Origin: Apophysomyces variabilis
Taxonomy: Eukaryota; Mucoromycota; Mucoromycetes; Mucorales; Mucoraceae
Assembly: GCA_002749535.1 (NCBI GenBank)
Contig: MZZL01000052.1
Location: forward strand, 52,330-103,826
Direction of reading: 5' to 3'
DNA length: 51,497 nucleotides
In this document: positions 10,768 through 22,643 of the stretch, in pieces
Layout of the letters: every line of letters starts with the position of its first letter
How positions within the stretch are numbered: the first letter of the stretch is position 1
The notes under the pieces: model-generated
Told to the model about the DNA's origin: nothing
The model's database searches: none
What the model saw: the letters and a program-made list of their open reading frames with translations, nothing else
Made by a program: the position numbers and the translations under genes

Positions 10768-12301
10768 TTATGCAAGTATATACAGGATCAGTGCAGCTGT
10801 CCCAATTGTGGCGAACGAACTAATTGATTTCTTTGAAGCAGCTGATCGTGGACCTAGACCCGTGGGGAATGGAAAAGGCTCATTTGTCGGGAACCTGCCA
10901 GATCCAGGACGACTGGTCGAACTGGCCGCAGCAGTATCATTCCAAGCAAATGGGTTGTTTTTGGCAGGTGCTACACCAATACGGCTGTTTTTCATGTCGT
11001 AGACCTGGAAAACGGAACGAAGCACGGAGTCACCGAGAATATACGCATTGCCCATGCTGAGTGATGTGCCCAACGGTTGGGGAGCAAGGCCAAAGGCACA
11101 AGCACGTGCGGTATCCGGAGAGTCGCTGTCAATAGGAATGATTAAATCAGCAATGGGCACAGAGACTTTGACAGGATTGGACGTGGCATTGCTGAGGGAT
11201 GTTGACAGATCAAACTCTACTACGTTTGATTGCTTGGCCAATGCGCAGTTGATTCGATACGTTTGATCCAGGATATTATAACGATAATCGCTGCTGTTTT
11301 GGGTAAGGGCCTTTAAGATACCTGGGATGATATCATCGGACACGTAGGTGATGGTTGTTCCAGTATCGAAGATGAAAGGTCGAAGTTTGTCAAAATTGGT
11401 GCTAAACGCAGGTTGGCCGCTGCTAGAAGGAACAGTAATTGCCTGACCAGGCACTGTCCAGTAAATGTACGTGCCTTGATCTCCGCTAAATTGGCCCAGA
11501 TTGGGAAAAAGGTTACCGGTCAATGTAGGGGAATACGTAGCTACAGGCACATAGGCAATAGTACCGGAGAACTTGGTTTGATCGATACCACCTAGAATAA
11601 GCTCACCCACGTTCCCCATGGCAAATGGACTATTGAAATAGACAGAGAAGATAGGTTGTGCGAGCTTGTTCTGTTGCATGAGATTAAACGGAAATGGCAC
11701 GCTGTCCTTGCGATTCCGTATCGTGTTCATACCAGGCCAAGCCATACCAAGTAAACCATTGGTCTGGGTGTCAATGATTTCCCGTGTTTCACTTGCAAAA
11801 CCAACAGACTGATTAGGTAGGGATGTGCCTCCAACGGTGACAACATCAAAGCCATAGGTTCCATTGACTTCACCGATACCATATGTATTCGAAAATGGTT
11901 GGCCGGTGGATTTGAAAGAGGATGATTTTGATTGATCAAAACGAGCAAGTGGGCATGATGTGACAGGGCAATTGGTCGTGGGTACCCAGAGATCAGCACT
12001 AATCAATGAATTTTAATTTTCTGCTATGTATCTTGCGTAAAGCAACTGACCTGCCAGTATCCAGACTGACGTTAAAGAGCTGACTAGGCGTTCCGACGCC
12101 TATTTCTATGGTATACGTCTTTCCTTTGAAATTGTATAATGGCGCAGTCGATCCATCGCGTTTGTCCATTATGGCTTGTTTTTGAAGATTATTGCGTCGA
12201 ACAGGAATTCTCAAGATACCGTCCGTTAATGAGGACGTGTCCGTTGCCTCGGTAAAGAGCATGCAACATGCGATTGCTGATATAATGCTAAAGTAACGCA
12301 T
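10768..12301 (-). CDS. Pepsin-family (A1) aspartic protease, probably GPI-anchored; copy C
   Basis: This is the third tandem secreted aspartic protease. There are two exons on the minus strand (12301-12051 and 11998-10768), giving 493 residues. The start was placed at ATG 12301 because it gives a proper signal peptide (MRYFSIISAIACCMLF); an in-frame ATG further upstream would bury it. A Lys-Arg site is at residues 47-48 of the propeptide. Catalytic Asp81 (DTGS, followed by ADLWVP) and Asp295 (FDTGTT) are both present, so activity is expected. The intron splits the DTGS Ser codon exactly as in copies A and B. The C-terminal region is Ser/Pro/Gly-rich and ends in a hydrophobic segment, a yapsin-like GPI pattern. 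Shared intron position and order indicate tandem duplication. Confidence 0.92.
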
Positions 12302-14403
12302 GTTAATTAGGGAAGAATAGATCAGCAGAAAATTGAAAAACAAAGACGGAAACAAAAAAAAGAATGTTTAATAGTTTTTGGTACCAAAAGGAACATGAAG
12401 AAAAGGCTGACCTCGAAAGCGATGTTATTTAATGGAGCACAAGGGGTAGAATTTTACAGTTTTGGTATAAACCTGTTGTACAATCAAAAGCTGAGTTATC
12501 TCCCCTTCCCGGCTATAGCAGATCCTTTCAGCAACCAATTCACTCGTTCAAGGTTTTTGCAGCTTGTTTTTCCTCGATGCGAAGAGAATCGGCCTGAACT
12601 GTTCATGGCAAGCTTCATATAATCGTTTGTTCGCTAGTGTAAAACAAGAATACATGGAAGTCCGAAACGAGTAATGCTCAACTAAATCAAACCTATGAAG
12701 AAGGTTTGGTTGGATCCACTGCGGTTGATCGACTAAGTATGCTATACTAGCAAGGGGCGTTTGGTGATAGACTTCCTCTCCTTTTCACAAATAGAATATA
12801 CTCGTAAATATTTACCACAAAGGGGTTACATACTTATACTTGCAACCATTCCCACATGCTGCGGGTTTAAGTGTGGCTGTGTAGTTTACGCGTTTTTGGT
12901 ACCTAATGACCTACAGGCCACAAAGTACTGGTTCCCGAATCATGCATGGAAGCTATGGTCCATGTCGAAACTTGCTTCGAATGTACAAATCGTACGTCAC
13001 CTGGAATTTCAAATAAACAATAATCTATATACTGTTTCAGCCAGCTTGCAGCAATGCAAGCTTACTTTTTTCCGTATTAGAAGGCTTTTTTTGTTTCATT
13101 ATACTCTACCTAGCACAAGCTGCGGTTCTGTGTTCTATGGGCATTTCGGAGATGGTCAGTAGCGGAATCAGTACGCAAGTGTACCTGCATCAATTGTCGT
13201 CATGTCGAGCACGAACATCGACTAAAAGCTTTTATAGAAATTTACTGTGGGTCCATGCACTCATTTTTACACAGCCACTGTTCCCAGCATATGAAGCTAA
13301 GAAAATGGAAAGCTGAGTGTGGCGAAGAATTCAAAATTAACCAAATTTGGAATGGATTTCTGCTTGAAGTGGTGTTGTCAAAGTTACAAATTTAAACACA
13401 GCTACACAACCAGGTATTACAAAAAGTTCGCGCTTTTGAAATCCCAGGTATCGCTTTCCTATGCATAATCTCCTATCTCCCAAGATTTTGTGAGAAAAAT
13501 GTGAATCTGATCACGTTTGTGAACGTAGATATAATTGCCTATATATCGAGCCGAGAGACAGGGGCTTGATCTCATAATCAAATTTGTTCAGGACAGAGGC
13601 TATGCATGCAAAGACTAGACGAAAGACGTCGGTACTTTCTATTTAAATCAAGACAAGCACATGTCAGTTACTGAATTATGTAAAATAAAGCCAAGGAGCG
13701 GAAAGGGGGTTAATGCTACGCTTACTTAGTTTCCGTTGCTGAAACGGATTGATCCCAGTCGAGCAATAGGCACGCAATGGATAACTGACAAAGACAAATC
13801 AAGCGGACAAAATGTCAAAGCTTGAATAAGTTAAGGTTATGTAAAAAAAAGAATATGACACAAAGAATAGATACAGATCAAACAAGAACAACATTGTCTT
13901 GCAGTGTACGGAAAGGAACGGAAAGCTACGAATGGAGTTCATAAGAAATACCCTCGCTAAAAGCGGTACGCATCACAGATTTGATGAACGGTTTACTGAC
14001 TATTTGATACAAAATGCATGTTGGGCCAAGGCAAATTTCTGTTATCAATTAGCATATGATCTATACGAAACCGATAAAAATAATCATGCAAAAACATGTA
14101 TATATAGTAAAGAGCATCTTTAATAGCAAGTCAAGGCTCCATTATCATACGTGAAGTTGTCTTGCTATTCTTTAGAGTAGGCTATAAATCCTATTATGAG
14201 CTAGATGTAAGAGTAGACCATTAGTCTATTGCTGTCCTGTACTGCAGGTCTGATCTGAGCGCATATCTCTCTCGGGTTCGATTGCCGAACTATCCGGCCA
14301 GTGGCTTGTAGCCGAAAGATAGATAGTCACACATTTGAATGAAGCAGACGAGCCCTTTCTGTCCTGCGATTTTTTTTCCCTCGTTTTGATCGTTGCGCCA
14401 GCC
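12302..14403. other. Gene-poor stretch upstream of BMS1
   Basis: The AT-rich DNA has no supported gene. The longest frame (133 codons at 12761-13162, +) has no motif. Near the right end are a perfect 9-bp inverted repeat (14122-14130 and 14161-14169) and several small hairpins up to about 14300, one of which resembles a tRNA T-arm. The BMS1 promoter should lie in the last 100-200 bases. Confidence 0.5.
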
Positions 14404-17400
14404 ATGGAAGACAGACCACATAAGGCGCATCACCCTAAAAAGGCCGGAAACAAGGCCGAGAGAAAGAAAGAGAAAAAGGCCGGAAATACAAACAAAACTA
14501 ACAATGTCAAGGTAAAACAGGGTTGAAAACGATCTTGGACGGCATCTTAAATGATAACCATAGGCTTTTACATTCCAAGGTCTCGGTAAAGCCGAACGAG
14601 CTGCACGACGCAATTTCGATATAGGCGAAAAGAAACTTCATGTTCCTTTGGTCGATCGTACTCCACTTGAATCGCCACCTGTGGTGGTGGCTGTCGTTGG
14701 CCCTCCAGGGGTAGGCATTCGACACTTGATACATGGATTTCTTATTCACGTCTATGTATTAGTGCGGTAAATCGACATTGATCAGGTCACTTGTAAAACG
14801 ATACACCAAACATAATTTGAACGATATTCGAGGTCCAATTACTGTTGTTAGCGGTAAGTGGGATGAAGCATTTTTAAGTTGGAAAGTAGGAACAGAACAG
14901 CTGTGTCTGACAGTATATGGAATTTAGGCAAAAAGAGACGTCTGACATTTATCGAATGCGCAAACGATATGAATTCAATGATTGATGTGGCAAAGATTGC
15001 AGATCTGGTGTTATTGATGATCGATGCCAGTTTCGGTTTTGAAATGGTGAGTGAGCGAAGGTGATTTGGTGTTTCGAATTGAATCCTAACTAAGTGTGCC
15101 AAAACTTTTTAGGAAACGTTTGAGTTCCTTAACATTCTTCAATCGCACGGTTTTCCCAAAGTGATGGGTGTACTGACGCATTTAGATAAATTTCGTAACA
15201 ACAAAACTTTACGCACAACAAAGAAGCGATTGAAACATCGTTTCTGGACCGAAATTTACCAAGGTGCCAAATTGTTCTACCTTTCAGGCATTATCAATGG
15301 AAGGTACCCTAATATGGAAATTCAGAATCTCTCGCGCTTTATTTCCGTCATGAAATTCCGTCCGTTGATCTGGCGCAATACCCATCCTTATGTGGTCGCT
15401 GATCGTGTAGAAGATCTTACCGATCCAGAGTTACTCCATCGTCAACCTAACTGCGATCGTACTGTGACATTGTATGGATATTTACGCGGCACAAATTTAA
15501 AGTCCAATATGCGAATCCATATCCCTGGCGCGGGTGATCATGTCGTTTCCGATGTGTCTGTATTACCTGATCCATGTCCTTTACCAGACAAAGAACGCAA
15601 GCGCTTAGACGAAAAGAATAAGCTAATTTATGCACCCATGTCCGATGTCGGTGGTGTTATGTACGATAAAGACGCAGTTTACATCAATGTACCGGGCAAT
15701 TTCACGAAGAAATCTGCGCTTGCTCCATCCGAACATCAAGAGGGGGAGGACGTGGAAAAGGATGTAGAACCTGCAGGTCCAGGCGAAAAGATGGTGATGG
15801 ATCTTCAGGATGCAAAAGATACCCTTGCTGCTCAATTAGCCGAATCGGAACTGCGGATCTTTTCAGGATCGACGCCTATGAGAGCTGGTGATATAGTGGA
15901 AGACGATGAAGAGCAGACAGGTATGTTCTCTTCTTTATAAATGTGTGTTTCGTTACTTATGTGAGAATTAGGTATCACTGAGCGATTAGAAGAGGATGGC
16001 ACCGGAAGGACTCGTAGACGTGCTGTTTTCGGGGATGAAGACGAAGAGATTGATGAAATGGAGGATGATGAGGACGATGATGAGGATGAAGACGAGATGA
16101 ACGAAGAAGATGAGGATATGATGAGCGAGGATGACGAAGAGGATGATGCTCCAGTGCGTGGACGAGCCCTCACAAAGTTTGACACACGCAATATTCCTAA
16201 GAAAGGCGAAAAAGATGATAAGGAAGATATCAGCAAAGAAAACGACATTCAGTTTGCAGAGAGTGATAGCGAGTTTGGTAGTGATGAAGAAGAGATGATC
16301 AATGTCGATGGACGCCGTGCGCACGACGACGATGAAATGCTTGCAGGCGAACTCCGGTGGAAAGCGAATTTAAAGGAGAAAGCTAGCGAGATGTTCTTTT
16401 CTACGCGTCGTGTCAACCTCATGTCACTTATCTATAATAGCCCTGATGTAACGCCAGAGGACATTGCCAATGGTAATTATGGATCGAAAGAGGAAGAGGA
16501 TGGCAGCGAAAGTGAGGAAGATGACGAAGAAAAAGAATTCTTCACCTTGAAACGAGAAAACAACGAGACGTCTTCGGAACTTTTGGATAGCACTCGTGGA
16601 CTGTTGTCAGGTGGCGATTTGGATGAATGGGATGATGAAGAGGTTAGTAATATGCATTATCAAAGAGCGCACACAGAGGGCTAACACTGCCAATAAGGCT
16701 TTGGATTCTATTCGGGGACGATTTATCACTGGGGATGCATCTAATGGTCAGAAGAACGAAAATGGGGAAGAAGAAGAAGAAGTGTACGGTGACTTTGAGG
16801 ATCTAGAAAGTGGTGAAAAGGTCGAAAAGGCCGAGGAAGAGGAACGTGATCCTGTGGAAGTGGAAAGAGAAAGAATTGCAAAGCGAAAGGAAGAGTTGAA
16901 GGACAAGTTTAACCGCGAATACGACAACGAAGAAGAGGATGAAGGCCCGGAAATGGACTTTTATGAAAAGCGCAAAGCTGAGATTGAGAAACAACTCATG
17001 ACCAATCGTGCCGAATTTGAGAATGATGATCCACATACTCGAGCACTTGTTGAAGGTTACAGACCTGGCAGCTATGTGCGTCTACTTATCAAGGACATGC
17101 CGTGCGAGTTCATACAGCACTTCGACCCTACTTACCCTGTTCTTGTGGGCGGTCTCTTAACATCAGAAGATCAGTTCGGATTGGTCCAGGTCCGACTTAA
17201 GCGTCATCGATGGCATCGTAAGATCTTAAAAACCAACGATCCTCTTATCTTCTCTATCGGCTGGAGACGCTTCCAAAGTATCCCGATCTACTCATTGAAT
17301 GACGGCACACGAAATCGGATGTTGAAATATACACCGGAGCACATGCACTGTTTAGCCACGTTTTACGGTAGGTGTAACTTTTTGTGTAACAGCAAAAATT

Positions 17401-18470
17401 CATTAGCCCATGTAGGACCTGTACATACACCTAATACCGGCTTTTGTGCCGTCCAATCTGTGGCGGATAACAAGACAGTAAGTGTAACCATTATCCTTTT
17501 TATGTGCATGTTGTTTCTCATATGTCATTTAGTCCTCCTTCCGCATCAGCGCAACAGGTGTCGTAGTGGATATCAGTCAGTCAGCAGAAATTGTCAAGAA
17601 ATTGAAATTGACGGGCACTCCCCAAAAGATCTTTAAGAATACTGCTTTCATTAAAGACATGTTCACGTCTGCAATTGAAGTGGCCAAGTTTGAGGGTGCC
17701 ACCATTCGTACTGTCTCTGGTATTCGTGGTCAAATCAAGAAAGCATTGCCAAAACCCGAGGGACATTTCCGTGCCACTTTTGAAGATAAAATTTTGATGA
17801 GTGGTATGTATCACGGCTATAACGTGATAAAGACACGGTCATTGATGTGTCCTTTTCTTAGACATCGTTTTCCTCCGAGCATGGTATGGTGTCAAACCTC
17901 GCAAGTTTTACAATCCTGTTACATCTCTCCTTCTGTCGTCTAAGTCAGAATGGCAGGGTATGCGTCTTACAGGACAAGTACGACGAGAGAGAGGCGAACA
18001 CGCACCACAGAACGTAGACTCTATATATAAGGTACATATTTCGGCATGATGAAAGGGAAAGTGATAATGTACTGAATCTTTTTTATTTGATATAGCCCAT
18101 TGAACGCAAAACCAGGCGATTTAATGCATTAAAGGTGCCGAAATCTTTACAAGCAGAATTACCGTTTGCTTCCAAACCCAAGATAGCCAAGGCTCAGAAG
18201 AAACAGAGTTACGAAGCTAAGCGTGCAGTTGTGCTTGAACCTGAGGAAAAGAAGATATACACATTGATGCAACAACTGAATACGTTACGTAACGAAAAAA
18301 CGCGTAAACGCAAACTGAAGGATGCGGAACGACGGGCAGAGAATGCCAAGAAACGGGCAAAGGAAGAGGCGGTGACAGTAGAAAAGGATAAGGAACGACG
18401 CCGGGCGTACTTCCGAAAACAATCACAAGAAGCCGCTGCTAAGGCCAAGGCCAAATCAAAGGGGCGATAG
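14404..18470 (+). CDS. BMS1: Ribosome biogenesis GTPase BMS1
   Basis: BMS1 is the essential nucleolar GTPase of 40S assembly; in yeast it binds Rcl1 and acts in the U3 small-subunit processome. Eleven exons (14404-14511, 14564-14710, 14763-14853, 14928-15046, 15113-15920, 15972-16642, 16698-17367, 17416-17477, 17533-17803, 17862-18031, 18096-18470) keep frame and give 1163 residues, close to the yeast protein. A basic N terminus precedes the GTPase domain with P-loop GPPGCGKST (residues 82-90) and a THLD motif at 177-180 in place of the usual NKxD. The AARP2CN-type segment follows, then a long Asp/Glu-rich low-complexity region (about 330-560) and the conserved C-terminal RIBIOP_C domain ([29 protein letters not shown]). 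The end is Lys/Arg-rich coiled coil. Only about 190 bases separate it from the next gene. Confidence 0.96.
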
Positions 18471-18658
18471 ATTAAGATGTGGGATAGGATGAGTCGGAAG
18501 CAAAGGGGAGATCGTGACTTAGATGCATTAAACCAATCAGAAAAAGGTTGTAAAAAATTTTAGCTTATTTAAGAGCCCTTGAGCTGGGGAACAAATGGTT
18601 TTCGGTTAATAAGACCTGGTTGCTCACCTTATTCTTATTCCTTCGTTTAATACAAACG

Positions 18659-20257
18659 ATGTCCATTTTGCCTCCCGGTGAACTTTCCGTAGTCCTTGGA
18701 TCCCAATGGGGTGATGAGGGAAAGGGAAAACTTTCTGACATTTTGTGTGCCGAGGCCGATGTGTGTGCCCGCTGCCAGGTAAAAACGCCAGTCGAGTTTT
18801 GTTTTCACGTGTTGCATAAAGTGTGTTTCGATTGTATACTTAAGGAAGAGTATGGGTTGGGTGTTTTTTATTGTATAGGGTGGAAACAATGCTGGCCACA
18901 CCATTGTCGTTAACGATGTCAAGTATGACTTCCACATTCTTCCTTCTGGTGAGACAAAAAAAGGAAAAAAGGGAATCTCGTTGAGCTAATGGACTGCTTT
19001 TTCGGACAAAAAAAAAGGTTTGATTAATCCCAACTGCACTGCTCTTATCGGTGCTGGTGTGGTGATTCATTTGCCCTCTTTTTTCGAAGAATTGGAGAAG
19101 TTGGAATCCAAGGGTAAGCAAAATAATTTTAGTTTTGTTTTTTCCATAAGGGTTAACCTTTCTTTATTTTGTTATTCTGTTTGATGGGATACATAGGTCT
19201 TGACTGTGATAAGCGCTTGTTCGTGTCTGATCGTGCCCACCTTGTCTTTGATTTCCACCAGATCATTGATGGTTTGAAGGAGATCGAATTGGGACGCGGC
19301 AGCATTGGAACCACCAAGAAGGGTATTGGTCCGACTTACTCTTCCAAGGCTTCTCGTGGAGGTATTCGTGTACATCATTTGTATAACTTTGAGGAGTTTG
19401 CTTCCAAGTTCCGAGTCATGGTCGAGAATAAGCAAAGACGTTACGGTCGTTTCGACTACGATGTAGAGGCCGAGATTGCACGCTACCGCCAATTGGCCGA
19501 ACGCCTGAGACCCTTTGTCATTGACCACGTGGCTTATCTTCACGAACAAATCAAGCTCGGCAAGCGTATTCTCGTCGAAGGTGCTAATGCTTTGATGCTC
19601 GACTTGGACTTTGGTACCTATCCTTATGTGACATCCTCCAATACCTCCATTGGTGGTGTCTGTACTGGTCTTGGTGTTCCTCCTACCAAGATTAAGAAGG
19701 TCATTGGTGTCGTCAAGGCCTATACCACCCGTGTGGGCGGTGGTCCTTTCCCAACCGAACAATTGAACGTAAGGATCAGAAAAAAAAAGGAACCTTATCC
19801 AACCACTCCAAACTTATAAATTATTTAGGAAATTGGTGAGCATCTCCAAACTGTGGGCTTTGAGTTCGGTGTCACCACTGGTCGCAAGCGCCGATGTGGT
19901 TGGCTTGATTTGGTTGTCTTGAAGTATTCTACCATGATCAACGGCTATACCAGTTTGAACATTACCAAACTTGATATCTTGGACCAGTTGCCAGTTATCA
20001 AGGTGGCCGTTAACTATTTGTTGAATGGCAAGCCTCTTCCCACATTCCCTGCCGATTTGGATCTGTTGGAAAAGGTGGAAGTTGAATACATGGAAATGCC
20101 CGGATGGCAATCCGATATTTCTAAATGCAAGACCTGGGATGAGTTGCCAGAAAACGCCAAGAAGTATGTCGAGATGATTGAGCGTGAGACTGGCGTTCCT
20201 GTGGAATGGATCGGTGTTGGTGCTGGAAGAGATGAGATGATCCATAAGAAGATCTAA
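18659..20257 (+). CDS. ADE12: Adenylosuccinate synthetase
   Basis: The enzyme makes adenylosuccinate from IMP and aspartate with GTP hydrolysis, the first committed step from IMP to AMP, in the cytosol. There are five exons: 18659-18778, 18879-18948, 19018-19113, 19197-19768 and 19829-20257, giving 428 residues, the normal length. The phosphate loop [11 protein letters not shown] covers residues 14-24, with catalytic Asp19, and [10 protein letters not shown] covers 41-50, with His47. Further family blocks are [14 protein letters not shown], the [12 protein letters not shown] loop and the GTP-binding NITKLDIL region near the C terminus. All key residues appear present, so an active enzyme is expected. 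A poly(A)-like AATAAA is at 20343-20348. The gene name follows yeast usage. Confidence 0.97.
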
Positions 20258-20531
20258 AACTCTATAATCCTTTCATTGTAGAAAAAGAAACAAAAAACAT
20301 GATCCTGAATGTTTTGTATTGCATTTCAAGCCAAACAATAACAATAAAACCTGTTCATTTATTTCTTCTAGGGGGCCGGTGATCCGGGATGCACTGCTGT
20401 TGATGGGCAAAATGTTGGAAGCCCGTGAGTGGTACAAAAGTTTCATTCGTCCCAATCATTCTCGACACAGGAAAATAGTATGAGAAATCCTTACCTTTTT
20501 CCTTCTCTCTCTGCTTTTTCCCCCCTTTCTA

Positions 20532-21804
20532 ATGGCTCCCACGGTTCTCATTGTCGGTGCAGTGAACTTGGCTGTTAACCGTCTGACACATCTTCAACAA
20601 ACATATGATATCCAATACTGTTCCTCCCGAACACGAGAAGAATTCATCAAAGACTGTGAGGGAAGATACAAAGATGTATCCGTTATCTATCGATCGCCAG
20701 AATCTATGTCCACGATCGGACCTTTTGATAAAGAACTTGTAGAGAAACTTCCTCCAAGGTACAGTATATGCCACAGCATCCTTCCCTTCCGGAGCATCTT
20801 AAGGTCCCAACGCTTTTTGTTTTGTTATGACAGCTTAAAGTTCGTTGTCTACTGTGGAGCAGGCTATGACTCCATCGACGTGCATGCGTGTGCTGAACGC
20901 AAAATCTGGGTTTCTCATACTCCTACGGCAGTAGATGATGTAAGTTTACCAGATATAAGTCAAAAATAATAAGAAGAACCTGCCTATTCACGTTACGAAA
21001 CCAAGGCTACGGCAGATATCGCTGTTTTGCTGATTCTGAACTGTTGTCGCAATGTTAATCAATATTCGGAAAGTATCCATGCAGGTAACAAAAAGAAAAA
21101 GACGCCTTTTCTTTTCTTTTTTTTCTATTACAAACTAAATAGCAACCTCGGGCTTGGCTAGGTCGTTGGAATCATGGTGTTTCGATGGGCATTGATCCTG
21201 AAGGCAAAACATTGGGTATTCTTGGGATGGGAGGAATCGGGAAAACACTGGCAAAACGCATGGCCGGATTTGATATGAAAATGATTTACCATAACCGTAG
21301 ACGGTTGGCCAAAGAAGGTAAAAAAAAAAATTAACCATTTATCCCGTTCATCATACGCATCCAACTGTCTTAGAGGAACAAAAATACAATGTCACCTACG
21401 TGGATTTCGAAACGTTATTGAGGACATCGGATATCATCTCGATTCATGTTCCTTTATCGGCCGAGACGACCTATCTGATCAATCATCGAGAGTTTTCAAT
21501 GATGAAACAGGGCGTCATCTTGGTGAACACAGCCCGTGGCAAGGTCATTAACGAGGCAGCGCTTGTTCAATATTTGGAAACAGGCAAAGTGCTGTCGGCT
21601 GGTCTCGATGTTTTTGAAGACGAACCCACTATTCATCCGGGGCTATTGACCCATTCACGCTCGGTGATCTTACCTCATATTGGTACAGCCACCAATGAAT
21701 CCAGAGAAAAAATGGAATTGTTGGTTTTGGATAATCTGGAAGCAGCATTGACTCAAGGGAAACTGCTCACGCCTGTACCTGAACATCGTTCTCTGTGTGA
21801 ATAA
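20532..21804 (+). CDS. D-isomer 2-hydroxyacid dehydrogenase (glyoxylate/hydroxypyruvate reductase-like)
   Basis: This is an NAD(P)-dependent reductase of small 2-keto acids. There are five exons: 20532-20758, 20834-20939, 21006-21084, 21162-21317 and 21374-21804, giving 332 residues. The third intron ends at the second of two possible AGs (21160-21161); only this choice keeps frame and yields the expected AGRWNHG. The Rossmann motif GMGGIG is at 159-164. Catalytic residues are Arg244 in NTARG, the Glu within DVFEDEP (269-274) and His291 in LPHIGTAT, all present. It resembles fungal GOR1-type glyoxylate reductases, but the exact keto acid cannot be told from the sequence. The stop codon is embedded in AATAAAATAAA, and a convergent gene ends about 40 bases further on. 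Confidence 0.92.
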
Positions 21805-21843
21805 AATAAACGTTTTTCTTTTTTTCTTTCTTTTTTCTTTTTT

Positions 21844-22643
21844 TTATTTTGATCTACTGTATCTAGAAAGATGTCTATCTGCCACAGATCGCGGCCGGAA
21901 GGATGAGGAAGATAAGAATGAGGATGAAGATGGCACTCCGCGAGTGGAATAAGGTCTACGTGTCTTAATGGAAAGAGGTGAATACGGTATGTTATATGCA
22001 TATGCTGATGTTTAGGTACCATAAATTGTCTAGATGCTGATGAAGAGGACATGAAAGGAAGAGAAGAAGAAGAAGAAGAAGAAGCATGGCTGTTACTCGG
22101 AGAGGGTGGCTGGAATCGATGAGAGGATCGACCGTCAAAAATCCGAGTGGCTGTTGTATGCATTCGCCCTCTTGGTCGATTCGCAGGAGGCAGATATTCA
22201 TACCCTAACTTATACTTGGTTCCGGCTCGCTGTCTTGTTTTACCCTGCGTTGTCTGTTTTTTCTTTTCGCCCTCCTCTGTCGTTGTCATTTCTCTAGAGG
22301 TATCACTCTTAGATAGTGGCGATGGCAATGGTAACGATGACACCTCTGCTTCCTCTGGTTTTTTATGGGAAGCCGAGAGCAATGCCCGCATGAGTCCAAA
22401 AAGCTTGTGTTTTTCGTCCTGTAGTTCTTTGATCTTCTTTACAATGACGTCCTTGTCGACATCTTTCGATGACACGGCGGGATCGTCCTGATGCTGCGTT
22501 GCATTGGATAATGAAGGGGAATCGATGACAAGAGGCAACCGTGGCTGTTGCCGCGTTTCGGCGCGTGCTTTATGAATACGTTGTCCAATTGTATAGCGAA
22601 TGGCTGCCATATTTGGAGGCGGTTGGAATTCATAGGTTGCCAT
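21844..22643 (-). CDS. Uncharacterised Ser-rich protein with short coiled coil
   Basis: The family is not recognised. The model has two exons on the minus strand, 22643-22020 and 21963-21844, giving 247 residues. The start is the first ATG of a compact frame (MATYEFQPPPNMAAIRYTIG); the frame stays open further upstream without an ATG. Residues 65-95 or so form a charged helix likely to coil (KKIKELQDEKHKLFGLMRAL). The rest is Lys/Arg- and Ser-rich with poly-Ser runs coded by TTC/TCT repeats. A 56-nt GT-AG intron near the end was inferred because it replaces an unlikely read-through tail, which would run into the neighbouring dehydrogenase gene, with a Ser/Arg-rich end stopping just short of it. 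A nuclear or scaffold role is possible but unsupported. Confidence 0.55.

Noticed and set aside
12761..13162. 133-codon plus-strand frame
   Set aside because: It has no recognisable domain, no splice partner and an odd Cys/Phe-rich composition.
14267..14290. Possible tRNA gene from the GGGTTCGATTGCC word
   Set aside because: No acceptor stem pairs with the sequence after the T-arm and the anticodon arm is imperfect, so it is kept only as a low-interest structure.
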